Shown here piece by piece: positions 9,166 to 17,245 of a DNA stretch of 64,000 nucleotides; within the stretch, counting starts at the first letter, position 1, and every line of letters starts with the position of its first letter. Position numbers and translations under genes: made by a program. The notes under the pieces were generated by a model. That model searched no databases and was not told where the DNA came from. It was given only the letters and a program-made list of their open reading frames with translations. Source of the DNA: Kordia algicida OT-1 (GTDB lineage: Bacteria > Bacteroidota > Bacteroidia > Flavobacteriales > Flavobacteriaceae); assembly GCF_000154725.1 (NCBI RefSeq), contig NZ_DS544873.1:553569-617568 (forward strand), in the 5' to 3' direction.

Positions 9166-10560
9166 TTGGAGTATTTAAACCACAATGATCGAGTGAATCG
9201 TTTTCAAACATACATACAACAACAAACCAACGCAGCGCCATTAGCGGTTTTTCGTATTGGTTTTGGATTGATGATGTGTTACGGAATCATTCGTTTTTGG
9301 GCTCACGGTTGGATAGAAACACAATATCTCGAACCTACATTTCACTTTTCTTACTACGGATTTGAATGGGTAAAACCGATAGGAAATTATACATATCTTA
9401 TCTTTTTTATTTGCGGACTCTCAGCATTCTTTGTCGCACTCGGACTCAAATATCGTTTGGCAATCATCACTTTCTTTTTGAGTTTTACGTACATCGAATT
9501 GATGGACAAAACAACCTATCTCAATCACTACTATTTCATCAGTATTTTGAGTTTTTTGATGATTTTCCTTCCGGCGAATGCGACATTTTCCATGGACAAT
9601 CTAGCACGAAAAAGAACCTTCGAGAACATTCCAAAATGGACAATTGACGCCATCAAACTCTTGCTAGGAATTGTCTATTTCTACGCAGGATTAGCAAAAA
9701 TAAACTCTGATTGGCTTTTCAAAGCACAACCACTAAAAATCTGGCTACCATCAAAATTTGATCTGCCCATCATAGGAGAAACACTCATGCATCAAAACTG
9801 GTTTCACTTTGCCATGAGTTGGTCAGGAATGTTGTACGATCTCTGCATTCCATTCTTATTGCTCTACAAAAAAACGCGTATTTTTGCATTCATATTGGTA
9901 GTATTTTTTCATGTATTCACGCGCGTTTTATTTCCTATCGGAATGTTTCCGTTTGTAATGATTGTAGGAACCTTAATCTTCTTTGATGCAAGTTTTCACC
10001 AAAAAATCATAACACTCATCAAAAATATATTGAGCAAACTGAGAATGCTAAAAACAACAACATTACAAACATTCTCAGCATATCAAATACGTTACAAATC
10101 GTTTGTTATTTCTGTAATTATAATCTTCTTTACAATCCAATTACTACTTCCTTTCAGATATCTTTTATATCCTGGCGAATTATTTTGGACAGAACAAGGC
10201 TATCGTTTCTCATGGCGCGTCATGCTTATGGAAAAAGCAGGAATTTCCACCTTTAAAATAGTCGATGGAAAAACGGGAAACTATTTCTACGTAAAAAACA
10301 GTGATTTTTTGACAGAACGACAAGAAAAACAAATGAGTTTTCAACCAGATTTCATTCTCGAATACGCACACTATCTCGGCGATACATTCACCAAAGACGG
10401 ACATAAAAATGTACAAGTATATGTAGAAAGTTATGTGGCGCTCAACGGACGATTAAGCCAATTATATATAGACAAAACAGTTGATTTATATCAGCAAAAA
10501 AGATCATTCAAACCTAAAAACTGGATTTTACCATTTAACGATGACATTAAAGGATTTTAG
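9166..10560 (+). CDS. HTTM domain membrane protein (vitamin K gamma-carboxylase-like family)
   Basis: This 464-residue integral membrane protein belongs to the HTTM family, bacterial relatives of the membrane part of vitamin K-dependent gamma-glutamyl carboxylase. It shows APLAVFRIGFGLMM near the N-terminus, several transmembrane helices (about 30-290 and one at about 310-330), the TTYLNHYYF segment, and WLFKAQPLKIWLP. The C-terminal ~120 residues are soluble. The start is a TTG at 9166, because an in-frame stop lies at 9154 and there is no ATG or GTG before 9193. It overlaps the TonB receptor gene by 20 bp, so the two are co-translated. HTTM proteins recur next to imelysins in Bacteroidota; their reaction there is unknown. 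Confidence 0.85.
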   Translation: MEYLNHNDRVNRFQTYIQQQTNAAPLAVFRIGFGLMMCYGIIRFWAHGWIETQYLEPTFHFSYYGFEWVKPIGNYTYLIFFICGLSAFFVALGLKYRLAIITFFLSFTYIELMDKTTYLNHYYFISILSFLMIFLPANATFSMDNLARKRTFENIPKWTIDAIKLLLGIVYFYAGLAKINSDWLFKAQPLKIWLPSKFDLPIIGETLMHQNWFHFAMSWSGMLYDLCIPFLLLYKKTRIFAFILVVFFHVFTRVLFPIGMFPFVMIVGTLIFFDASFHQKIITLIKNILSKLRMLKTTTLQTFSAYQIRYKSFVISVIIIFFTIQLLLPFRYLLYPGELFWTEQGYRFSWRVMLMEKAGISTFKIVDGKTGNYFYVKNSDFLTERQEKQMSFQPDFILEYAHYLGDTFTKDGHKNVQVYVESYVALNGRLSQLYIDKTVDLYQQKRSFKPKNWILPFNDDIKGF

Positions 10561-12967
10561 CATACTTAGTATACTTTGTTTGTTCAGTATTTCCCTAGCT
10601 GCACAACAAAAAATTTCGGGAACAATAATTTCCGCAGAAAACAATAAACCTATTCCAAATGTAGATATTTACGATCAAGGTTCAGGAAAATTAGCCACAA
10701 CCAATGAATCAGGATATTACGAATTTACTACAGAAGAAAAGCAACTAAAAATTATCTTCTTTTCGTTTGAATATGAAGTATTTGAAAAACAGCTTGTTGT
10801 AGCTGAAGATATAGTGCTGAATGTTTCTTTAAAGCCTTTGGGCGAACAGCTCTCGGAAGTAGAATTGAATGTACGAAAAACGAAAATATTCGCGCTAAAG
10901 CGATTAAAAGATGTAGAAGAAACGGCGATTTTTGCAGGGAAAAAAACCGAAGTTGTTTTAGTAGAACAATCCATGGCAAACTTAGCGTCCAACAACGCTC
11001 GTCAAATATACAGTCAAGTCGTAGGATTGAATATTTATCAAAATGATGATGCAGGATTGCAACTCAATATTGGTGGTCGCGGACTCGATCCGAATCGTAC
11101 GGCAAACTTCAACACACGACAAAATGGGTATGACATTAGCGCAGATGTATTAGGATATCCAGAAAGTTACTATTCGCCTGCGGCAGAAGGTTTACAGGAA
11201 ATCCAAATCATTCGTGGAGCGGCATCTTTGCAATACGGAACGCAATTTGGAGGTTTGGTGAATTTTGTGATGAAAAAACCAAATCAGGCAAAACCGTTTG
11301 AATTTATTACCAGAAACACCATTGGAAGTAACAACTTATACACAAACTTTACCAGCATAAGCGGAACGGTTGATAAATTTAGTTACTATTCGTTTTTCAA
11401 CTACAAAAAAGGCGATGGATTTCGTCCAAACTCAGAATTTGAATCAAAAAACGCGTATGCACACATTGGCTATCAATTCAATGAACGCACAAAACTAGAA
11501 GCAGAAGTTACGTATTTACGCTATTTGGCAAAGCAAGCTGGCGGTTTGACCGATGCAATGTTTACTGAAAATCCTTTTCAAAGCAATAGAGCACGAAACT
11601 GGTTTCAAATTGATTGGTTGTTGTATAATGTAAAACTCTCGCACAAATTCTCAGAAGACACGAATTTTACATTCAATGCGTTTGGGTTAAATGCTTCTCG
11701 AAATGCGTTAGGTTTTAGAACTAACAGAGTCAATCAAGTTGATCCAGGAACGGAACGAGATTTGATAAAAGGCGATTTTAATAACTTCGGATTTGAAGCA
11801 CGTTTGTTGAGTAATTACGAAGTTTTTGGTAAAAAATCTACTTTCCTAATTGGTTCAAAATTTTACAAAGCAGACAATACAAGTGCGCAAGGTCCAGGTT
11901 CTGCGGGAAGCGATCCGAATTTTGAATTTCAATTGGACGATTATCCAAACTATCAAAATCAATCAGCATACGACTATCCAAATTTAAATGTGGCAATCTT
12001 TGGGGAAAATATTTTCTACCTGAATGATAAATTATCGATCACGCCAGGTTTCCGATTTGAACATATCAAAACAGAAAGTGATGGATTTTTCAAGCGAATC
12101 AATACCGATGGAGCTGGAAACGTTATTCTAAACGAAACGGTTGACAATAGCGAAACGCGCGAACGTTCTTTTGTACTCTTTGGTTTGGGGGCAAGTTACA
12201 AACCATCGGACGCGTTGGAAATCTATGGAAATGTTTCACAAAACTATCGTTCGGTAACGTTTACAGATATTAGTATTATCAATCCTGCATTCGCGATCAG
12301 TCCAGAAATTGACGACGAAAAAGGAATGACTATCGATTTTGGAGTGCGCGGAAATTATAAAAACATGATTTCGTACGATTTGGGAGCTTTTGGATTATTC
12401 TACAACGATCGAATTGGTTTTGTACAACGTGCTTTCGCAGATGGAAGCGTAAAAAGTGAACGTGGCAATATTGGAGACGCCATAATGTACGGTTTTGAAG
12501 GTTTGTTAGATTTTAATCTGAACGAAATCTTCATCAAAAATAACGATTACAGTTTCAACTATTTCATCAATGCTGCAATTACAGATTCAGAATATACCAA
12601 AACCGAAGAAAGTGGCGTTGAAGGTAATAATGTGGAATTTGTACCAAATGTAAACTTAAAAACAGGAATTCGTTTCGGATATAAAAACTTCTTATCCAAC
12701 ATTCAATATTCGTACATTTCGCAGCAATTTACAGATGCTTCCAATGCGGTAGAAAGTAACTTAAGCGGTGTGATTGGGGAAATTCCTGCGTATGATATTT
12801 TAGATATTTCATTCTCGTATACGTATAAAAATTTCAAGCTCGAAACAGGAATCAATAATCTGCTAGACAATGAATATTTCACACGACGCGCAACAGGTTA
12901 TCCTGGACCAGGAATCATTCCATCTGTGAATCGGAACTTTTATGCGACACTTCAAATAAAACTCTAA
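10541..12967 (+). CDS. TonB-dependent receptor (FecA-like) of the imelysin cluster
   Basis: This 808-residue outer-membrane receptor moves a ligand across the outer membrane with TonB energy. The signal peptide starts at ATG 10541 (MTLKDFSILSILCLFSISLA); an upstream TTG in frame would only add a non-hydrophobic tail inside the HTTM gene. A carboxypeptidase-like regulatory domain (about 22-100) is followed by a plug (about 130-240, with NIGGRGLDPNR and EIQIIRGAASLQYG) and a 22-strand barrel ending in FYATLQIKL. It lacks the SusC length and has no SusD partner, so a siderophore, haem or metal complex is likelier than a glycan. The overlap with HTTM and the nearby imelysin support iron, but that is inference. 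Confidence 0.92.
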   Translation: MTLKDFSILSILCLFSISLAAQQKISGTIISAENNKPIPNVDIYDQGSGKLATTNESGYYEFTTEEKQLKIIFFSFEYEVFEKQLVVAEDIVLNVSLKPLGEQLSEVELNVRKTKIFALKRLKDVEETAIFAGKKTEVVLVEQSMANLASNNARQIYSQVVGLNIYQNDDAGLQLNIGGRGLDPNRTANFNTRQNGYDISADVLGYPESYYSPAAEGLQEIQIIRGAASLQYGTQFGGLVNFVMKKPNQAKPFEFITRNTIGSNNLYTNFTSISGTVDKFSYYSFFNYKKGDGFRPNSEFESKNAYAHIGYQFNERTKLEAEVTYLRYLAKQAGGLTDAMFTENPFQSNRARNWFQIDWLLYNVKLSHKFSEDTNFTFNAFGLNASRNALGFRTNRVNQVDPGTERDLIKGDFNNFGFEARLLSNYEVFGKKSTFLIGSKFYKADNTSAQGPGSAGSDPNFEFQLDDYPNYQNQSAYDYPNLNVAIFGENIFYLNDKLSITPGFRFEHIKTESDGFFKRINTDGAGNVILNETVDNSETRERSFVLFGLGASYKPSDALEIYGNVSQNYRSVTFTDISIINPAFAISPEIDDEKGMTIDFGVRGNYKNMISYDLGAFGLFYNDRIGFVQRAFADGSVKSERGNIGDAIMYGFEGLLDFNLNEIFIKNNDYSFNYFINAAITDSEYTKTEESGVEGNNVEFVPNVNLKTGIRFGYKNFLSNIQYSYISQQFTDASNAVESNLSGVIGEIPAYDILDISFSYTYKNFKLETGINNLLDNEYFTRRATGYPGPGIIPSVNRNFYATLQIKL

Positions 12968-13383
12968 CCATTTTTTCATTCCTGCGAAGGCAGGAATCTA
13001 TTAAGATTGAAGAATTGAATGCTTAAAAGATTGAAAGATGTTTTTCATTCCTTTTTATTTATCACGAATCCACGAATGTTTTTTATAGTATTATCATTGA
13101 CTTTGTCGAATCTTCAATTTCCTGTGAAGGCAGGAATCTATTGAGGAATTTAGTGGATTCCTCAATAAATGCGGAATGACAAATTAGCGATTAAGTTTTT
13201 ATGAAACAGGAAAGCTTCATTCTGAACTAGATTCAAAATCTTATTACAGTGAGTTCTTAGGATTATGCGAAACTGAATTTGGTCTGTCTTTAAAACAATA
13301 TTTTTAACCTTGAATCTTATTATTGTTTTTATTGAAAGAAATTTAGATATCTTTATGTTTTTTCTTACTAAATTTAATTTTCT
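12968..13383. repeat. Intergenic region with two copies of a hairpin-forming repeat
   Basis: This 416-bp gap has no gene. It holds attcctgcgaaggcaggaat (12978-12997, 8-bp arms with a gaag loop) and a near copy tttcctgtgaaggcaggaat (13118-13138), both followed by ctatt. A further hairpin, ttgaggaat...attcctcaa, lies at about 13141-13166. Such short palindromes are typical of dispersed REP-like elements. The first copy sits 10 bp after the TonB receptor stop and could act as its transcript end. Confidence 0.6.
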
Positions 13384-14478
13384 ATGTCCATTACTCTTAA
13401 GTTAAATAAAAATGCTACAATATGGCTAATAGCTTTATTTTCATTTATACTAGCAGCGTTGATAATTTTTCAATCAGTTATTTATAAATATAACATAGAA
13501 GATTTATCATTTATAGAATTACAAGAAAGATACAAAAGGGATAAATTAACTTCACTCTTAAGTTCTGCTTTATTAATAATTATAAGTCTGTTGTGCATTT
13601 CACTTTTTAGAAATACTCAAATAGCAGTTAAAACGAGAAACTTGTTGATGGACAAGAATGCCCAATTAATAATCGCTAAAAATATAGCAGAATCCAAACT
13701 CAAACAATACACATTCCTAAAACTAGACAAACATCTTATTTCTAGTATTCGCCAATATTTAGTATTTTTTTCCAATTACGTAAAAGACAGTAAAAAAGTA
13801 GAAATTATTATGCACGCTTCCGAAGTTGAAGGCGGTTTAGACATTGCGTTTGATTTTCCAGAGACAACGACCAAAGAAGAGTTACAAACTTGGCTAAACG
13901 AATATTTAGGCTTCTTAAAAACAGATAAAAATAATCTACAAGTAAATGCGGTTGATGACGTGACAGACAAAGAAGCAGATGTTTTAATTTTAAAACTGAA
14001 AAATCAAATTCAACATTTTAAACATTCACTAGATATTTTACAAGTTGAAAATAATTTACTGAAAAGTCAAAATGAGCAAATTACTGATATTACTAAACTC
14101 TTGGCTAGTAAAAGTGATCAGTTTTTTATTCCAATTGGAAATAATAATTCAATTGTAAAAGAACAAAGTAATACGACTGATAAAACACAGTTTATAGGGA
14201 GCTCATTTCACAAAAGTGAAATCAATATTTCTGAGATTGATGACAAGATTGTAGATTTAATCAAAACGCTTTCAAAGAATACCAAACAAGAAAAGAAACT
14301 ACTTTCAAACCTAGAAACACTAAAATCTGAAACAGCTTCCGAAAAGGAAAAGAAAAAATCAGGAAGCATGATTCGTAAGTTTTTGGAAACCTGCAATACA
14401 GAAGTCGCCAAAGAAGTGATTCAAACCATTAGTGAAAATGGTGAAGGTTGGATTCAATACATTGGAACGTTATTTTAA
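13384..14478 (+). CDS. Unrecognised membrane protein with two N-terminal helices and a coiled coil
   Basis: I do not recognise a family for this 364-residue protein. Two transmembrane helices (about 13-33 and 56-76) bracket a short basic/acidic loop. A small alpha/beta-looking domain (about 112-180, including KVEIIMHASEVEGGLDIAFDF and a following helix) precedes a long charged coiled coil (about 195-340). The end, EVAKEVIQTISENGEGWIQYIGTLF, is helical. The gene is convergent with, and overlaps by 9 bp, the anti-sigma-like gene of the protease locus. Whether it belongs to that locus is open; it could be a sensor or scaffold in the inner membrane with a cytoplasmic tail. Confidence 0.7.
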   Translation: MSITLKLNKNATIWLIALFSFILAALIIFQSVIYKYNIEDLSFIELQERYKRDKLTSLLSSALLIIISLLCISLFRNTQIAVKTRNLLMDKNAQLIIAKNIAESKLKQYTFLKLDKHLISSIRQYLVFFSNYVKDSKKVEIIMHASEVEGGLDIAFDFPETTTKEELQTWLNEYLGFLKTDKNNLQVNAVDDVTDKEADVLILKLKNQIQHFKHSLDILQVENNLLKSQNEQITDITKLLASKSDQFFIPIGNNNSIVKEQSNTTDKTQFIGSSFHKSEINISEIDDKIVDLIKTLSKNTKQEKKLLSNLETLKSETASEKEKKKSGSMIRKFLETCNTEVAKEVIQTISENGEGWIQYIGTLF

Positions 14479-15291
14479 CTTCCGCAACAACACTTTTGCT
14501 TCGCTGTAATTATAATTGTCAGGATCTTCAATATGCGTGTTTAACAAATAAATCGCTTTGTCTTTAGCTTCCATTTTTAGATGTATCATCGCTTCATACC
14601 AAGTTCCTTTACTACTTTCAAAGGAATCGTCAAAATCTGCTAACTTTTGAAAAGTAGCGATTGCTTTATCATTTTTACCTAGTTTGTCATAAGAAGCACC
14701 AAGGTATTGCAAGCTATACACATAAAGTTCGTATGAGGGTTTTACTTGTTCAAAAAATGCTGCGGCTTCTTTATATTCCTCTTGTTTAAAAGCAATTTCT
14801 CCTTTGAAAAAAGCATCTTTTTGTTGTCCTTTTTCTATAAAAGAAGGCAACTCAGTCCAATCTACATATTCCTCGTAATAGTCACTGTACGATGAGGTCA
14901 TCTGTATAAAATAAATACTTAAAAATAAAACAATCATTCCAGCAATAGCGAAATAACGATAGTATTTTTGTATAGGTTTAACATTCTCTTTTTCACTAAA
15001 ATAGACTTTTTCTGCATTTCGAATATTTGCCGATAATCCTTGATATTCTTTACTTCGCAGCTTGGTTTTTAGCTTGTTAATTTCCTCGCGACTCAACTTT
15101 TGTTTAAACAGCGAATAATCACTTTGATTCCCTAGGGCTTCCGAAAGTTCAATTTGAAGTTGTAATTCGCTACGAAGTGTTGCATCACCTTTTAGTTTAT
15201 CTTCAAACATTTTCAGTTCAATGCCAGTCATTTCGCCTTTTACATAACGCTCAATATCTCCTAAAAGCTTTTCTGTTAACTCTGACGCCAT
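14470..15291 (-). CDS. Single-pass TPR protein, probable anti-sigma factor of the adjacent ECF sigma
   Basis: This 273-residue protein has a cytoplasmic helical N-terminus (about 1-105, with LLGDIERYVKGEMTG, resembling the sigma-binding segments of Bacteroidota anti-sigma proteins), one transmembrane helix (about 111-129) and a C-terminal half with TPR-type repeats (about 155-270: AFFKGEIAFKQEEYKEAAAF, YLGASYDKLGKNDKAIATF). The topology fits a membrane anti-sigma factor that senses something in the periplasm. Its start lies inside the sigma gene (16-bp overlap), so the two are translationally coupled. No named anti-sigma domain is certain, so the role rests on position and topology. Confidence 0.7.
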   Translation of the reverse strand: MASELTEKLLGDIERYVKGEMTGIELKMFEDKLKGDATLRSELQLQIELSEALGNQSDYSLFKQKLSREEINKLKTKLRSKEYQGLSANIRNAEKVYFSEKENVKPIQKYYRYFAIAGMIVLFLSIYFIQMTSSYSDYYEEYVDWTELPSFIEKGQQKDAFFKGEIAFKQEEYKEAAAFFEQVKPSYELYVYSLQYLGASYDKLGKNDKAIATFQKLADFDDSFESSKGTWYEAMIHLKMEAKDKAIYLLNTHIEDPDNYNYSEAKVLLRKLK

Positions 15292-15836
15292 TTCTTTATT
15301 TTTTGATATTTTTTATCTTCCTTTATTAGTTTAATCAATTTTGCTCTACACTTAAAAACACGTTGTCTTACCGTATTTATTGAGGCATATGCGTACTCGG
15401 TCAATAATTCTTCATAGCTCAATCCGTTAAAATAACTGCCTAAAATTTCTTTACAATTATGCGAGAGCAAGTCAAATTTTTCAATATAAAAATCTTGTAG
15501 TTGCTGTTCTATTACAAAAGTACTTAATGCTTCTTCTTTATCTTCTAGTGTCAAAGTATCGGTTTTCATTACCTTATTTTTTAACGTTCTTTTCCAGATA
15601 TTTTTGCAAACGGTAAAAAGATAGGCTTCAAAAGACTTTATTTCAGTTCTTTTTTCTTTTTGTGTGACGATGATATACATGAGTCCATCATGAAAAACAT
15701 CAGATGCATCTTGTGAGTCGCCTCTATTTTTAAGTACAAACGAATTTATTTTGGGAAACAATTTATTGTAAATTTCCAATGTAACTTTCTCATTTCCAGA
15801 GATAAGTGCATTAACATATCTTTCACTATCTTTCAT
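15276..15836 (-). CDS. ECF-type RNA polymerase sigma factor
   Basis: This 186-residue protein has the two-domain layout of extracytoplasmic-function sigma factors: region 2 (about 10-80, with DASDVFHDGLMYIIV and FEAYLFTVCKNIWKR) and region 4 (about 125-175, with LSYEELLTEYAYASINTVRQR as helix-turn-helix and KCRAKLIKLI). It would redirect RNA polymerase to a small regulon on a periplasmic or envelope signal. The gene precedes the TPR anti-sigma-like gene and is divergent from the subtilisin-CHAT pair over a 78-bp gap. The plus-strand element at 15858-15899 is a plausible target promoter. Confidence 0.88.
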   Translation of the reverse strand: MKDSERYVNALISGNEKVTLEIYNKLFPKINSFVLKNRGDSQDASDVFHDGLMYIIVTQKEKRTEIKSFEAYLFTVCKNIWKRTLKNKVMKTDTLTLEDKEEALSTFVIEQQLQDFYIEKFDLLSHNCKEILGSYFNGLSYEELLTEYAYASINTVRQRVFKCRAKLIKLIKEDKKYQKIKKWRQS

Positions 15837-15857
15837 AAATAAAAATAAGATTAAAAT

Positions 15858-15899
15858 ATTGGGTAATGTTTTCCGTGTTTATTCCCCTATATGTAAACG
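15858..15899 (+). promoter_or_regulatory. Copy A of a 42-bp two-block promoter-like element, before the subtilisin gene
   Basis: Block 1 is attgggtaatg plus ttcc; block 2 is ccc followed by tatatgtaaacg. The same blocks at exactly the same spacing recur at 20059-20100, while the ~9 bases between them differ. This is the pattern expected of -35 and -10 elements read by one sigma factor. It ends 15 bp before the subtilisin ATG, leaving a very short leader. Recognition by the neighbouring ECF sigma is inference. Confidence 0.5.
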
Positions 15900-15914
15900 C
15901 AAAAATTAAATATT

Positions 15915-17219
15915 ATGAGAAATATACAAAAACTTATTGCATTTGTATTAGTATTACTAACGTGTTCATGTTCAACAGATGATTTGATAACTGAAAGCAA
16001 CATTAAAACTGAAAATGATAAAATTGTGAATACAAGTCCAGAAAATATAACAAGTAAATCAAATTTTTTCCCCACGTATTCAGACACACAATTAATAGTG
16101 CAATATAAAAACGGTACCACTGATCCCGAAAAAAATAATATAAGAATGGCTAATGGAGTCACAAACTATGAAGTTTGTCATTGCACTAATAAAGATATCG
16201 AACTTTGGTCTTTTGGAGGAGTTATCAATATAGAACCTAAAAGACGCTCTATCAAAGATCAAGTAGATGACGAAAGTGATACAGGCGTACTTGCAGTCGA
16301 TTATGAATTTGTATTTGGTTTGGATATAGAAAGTCCATTTACAGGAACGGATTTGGATACAGGATATACTTCATATATAAAAGAGGAGAATTCTGGAATT
16401 ACCATCGCTATAGTCGATTCAGGAATTGCTACAGGTTTGACTGTATTTAATACAGATACAATGGCAAATAAAATTTTATTCAATGCTGATGGTGTTGCGG
16501 TAGGCGATGAAAAATCGGGCTGGGATTTTGTTGACGAAGATGCCAATACTTTTGATGATAACGAAGGGAAACACGGAAGCATTATTGCCAATATGATTAC
16601 TAACGAACTAACTACTAATGCAATTCCGCATCAAATATTGCCAGTAAAAGTTTCCAATTCTTTAGGTCAAGCGAGCTATTTTAATTTTTTATGTGGCACT
16701 TTATATGCTTCGGAAAGAGCTGATATTGTAAGTATAAGTATGGGATGGTATGATGACGGTTTTGGAGAATCTTTAGAATCTATTTTTTCAAACATTGTCG
16801 ATGCAAATCCAACTACTATTTATGTAACTTCTGCAGGAAATCTTTCTAGTAATAATGACATGTTAAGACATTTTCCTTCGTCGTATGAACAAGAAAATGT
16901 GATTGCGGTTGCTTCCGCTAATGAAGATACATCAAAAATTTCAAATTTTTCAAACTACGGAGTTCTAAGTGTTGATTTTTTTGCGCAAGGCGAAGGAATT
17001 TCTTTTTATGATGTTTTTGTGCAAGGAACTTCATTTGCTGCGCCGCAGGTAACTATAGAAGCAGCAGCTATTTTCTATGAAGATGGTATACTATCTCCTG
17101 AAGAGTTAAAAGATGAGTTGAGTATACGAGGAAGTGTCGTACTTGAATCATTTACAGATTTGGGAGACGATATATCTAGAGACACCTATTTCAATAAGTT
17201 GATTATTCCATTCGATTAA
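15915..17219 (+). CDS. S8 subtilisin-family serine protease, lipoprotein
   Basis: This 434-residue protein has a lipoprotein signal (MRNIQKLIAFVLVLLTCSC, then STDD) and so is lipid-anchored in the envelope, possibly at the surface. A propeptide-like stretch (about 25-145) precedes the S8 catalytic domain with a complete triad: Asp168 in IAIVDSG, His220 in GKHGSIIA and Ser373 in GTSFAAPQ. The acidic propeptide and the lack of C-terminal sorting domains make this a compact membrane-bound protease. It is the first gene of a two-gene plus-strand unit with the CHAT protease (26-bp gap) and is divergent from the ECF sigma gene, with the 42-bp element in front. A role in a proteolytic signalling or defence cascade is inference. 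Confidence 0.88.
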   Translation: MRNIQKLIAFVLVLLTCSCSTDDLITESNIKTENDKIVNTSPENITSKSNFFPTYSDTQLIVQYKNGTTDPEKNNIRMANGVTNYEVCHCTNKDIELWSFGGVINIEPKRRSIKDQVDDESDTGVLAVDYEFVFGLDIESPFTGTDLDTGYTSYIKEENSGITIAIVDSGIATGLTVFNTDTMANKILFNADGVAVGDEKSGWDFVDEDANTFDDNEGKHGSIIANMITNELTTNAIPHQILPVKVSNSLGQASYFNFLCGTLYASERADIVSISMGWYDDGFGESLESIFSNIVDANPTTIYVTSAGNLSSNNDMLRHFPSSYEQENVIAVASANEDTSKISNFSNYGVLSVDFFAQGEGISFYDVFVQGTSFAAPQVTIEAAAIFYEDGILSPEELKDELSIRGSVVLESFTDLGDDISRDTYFNKLIIPFD

Positions 17220-17245
17220 TAATTAATGTTTATTTTAGAGCAGGA

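Noticed and set aside
10481-10540. Longer N-terminus of the TonB receptor from a TTG at 10481
   Set aside because: The extra 20 residues are not hydrophobic and lie wholly inside the HTTM gene; ATG 10541 gives a clean signal peptide.
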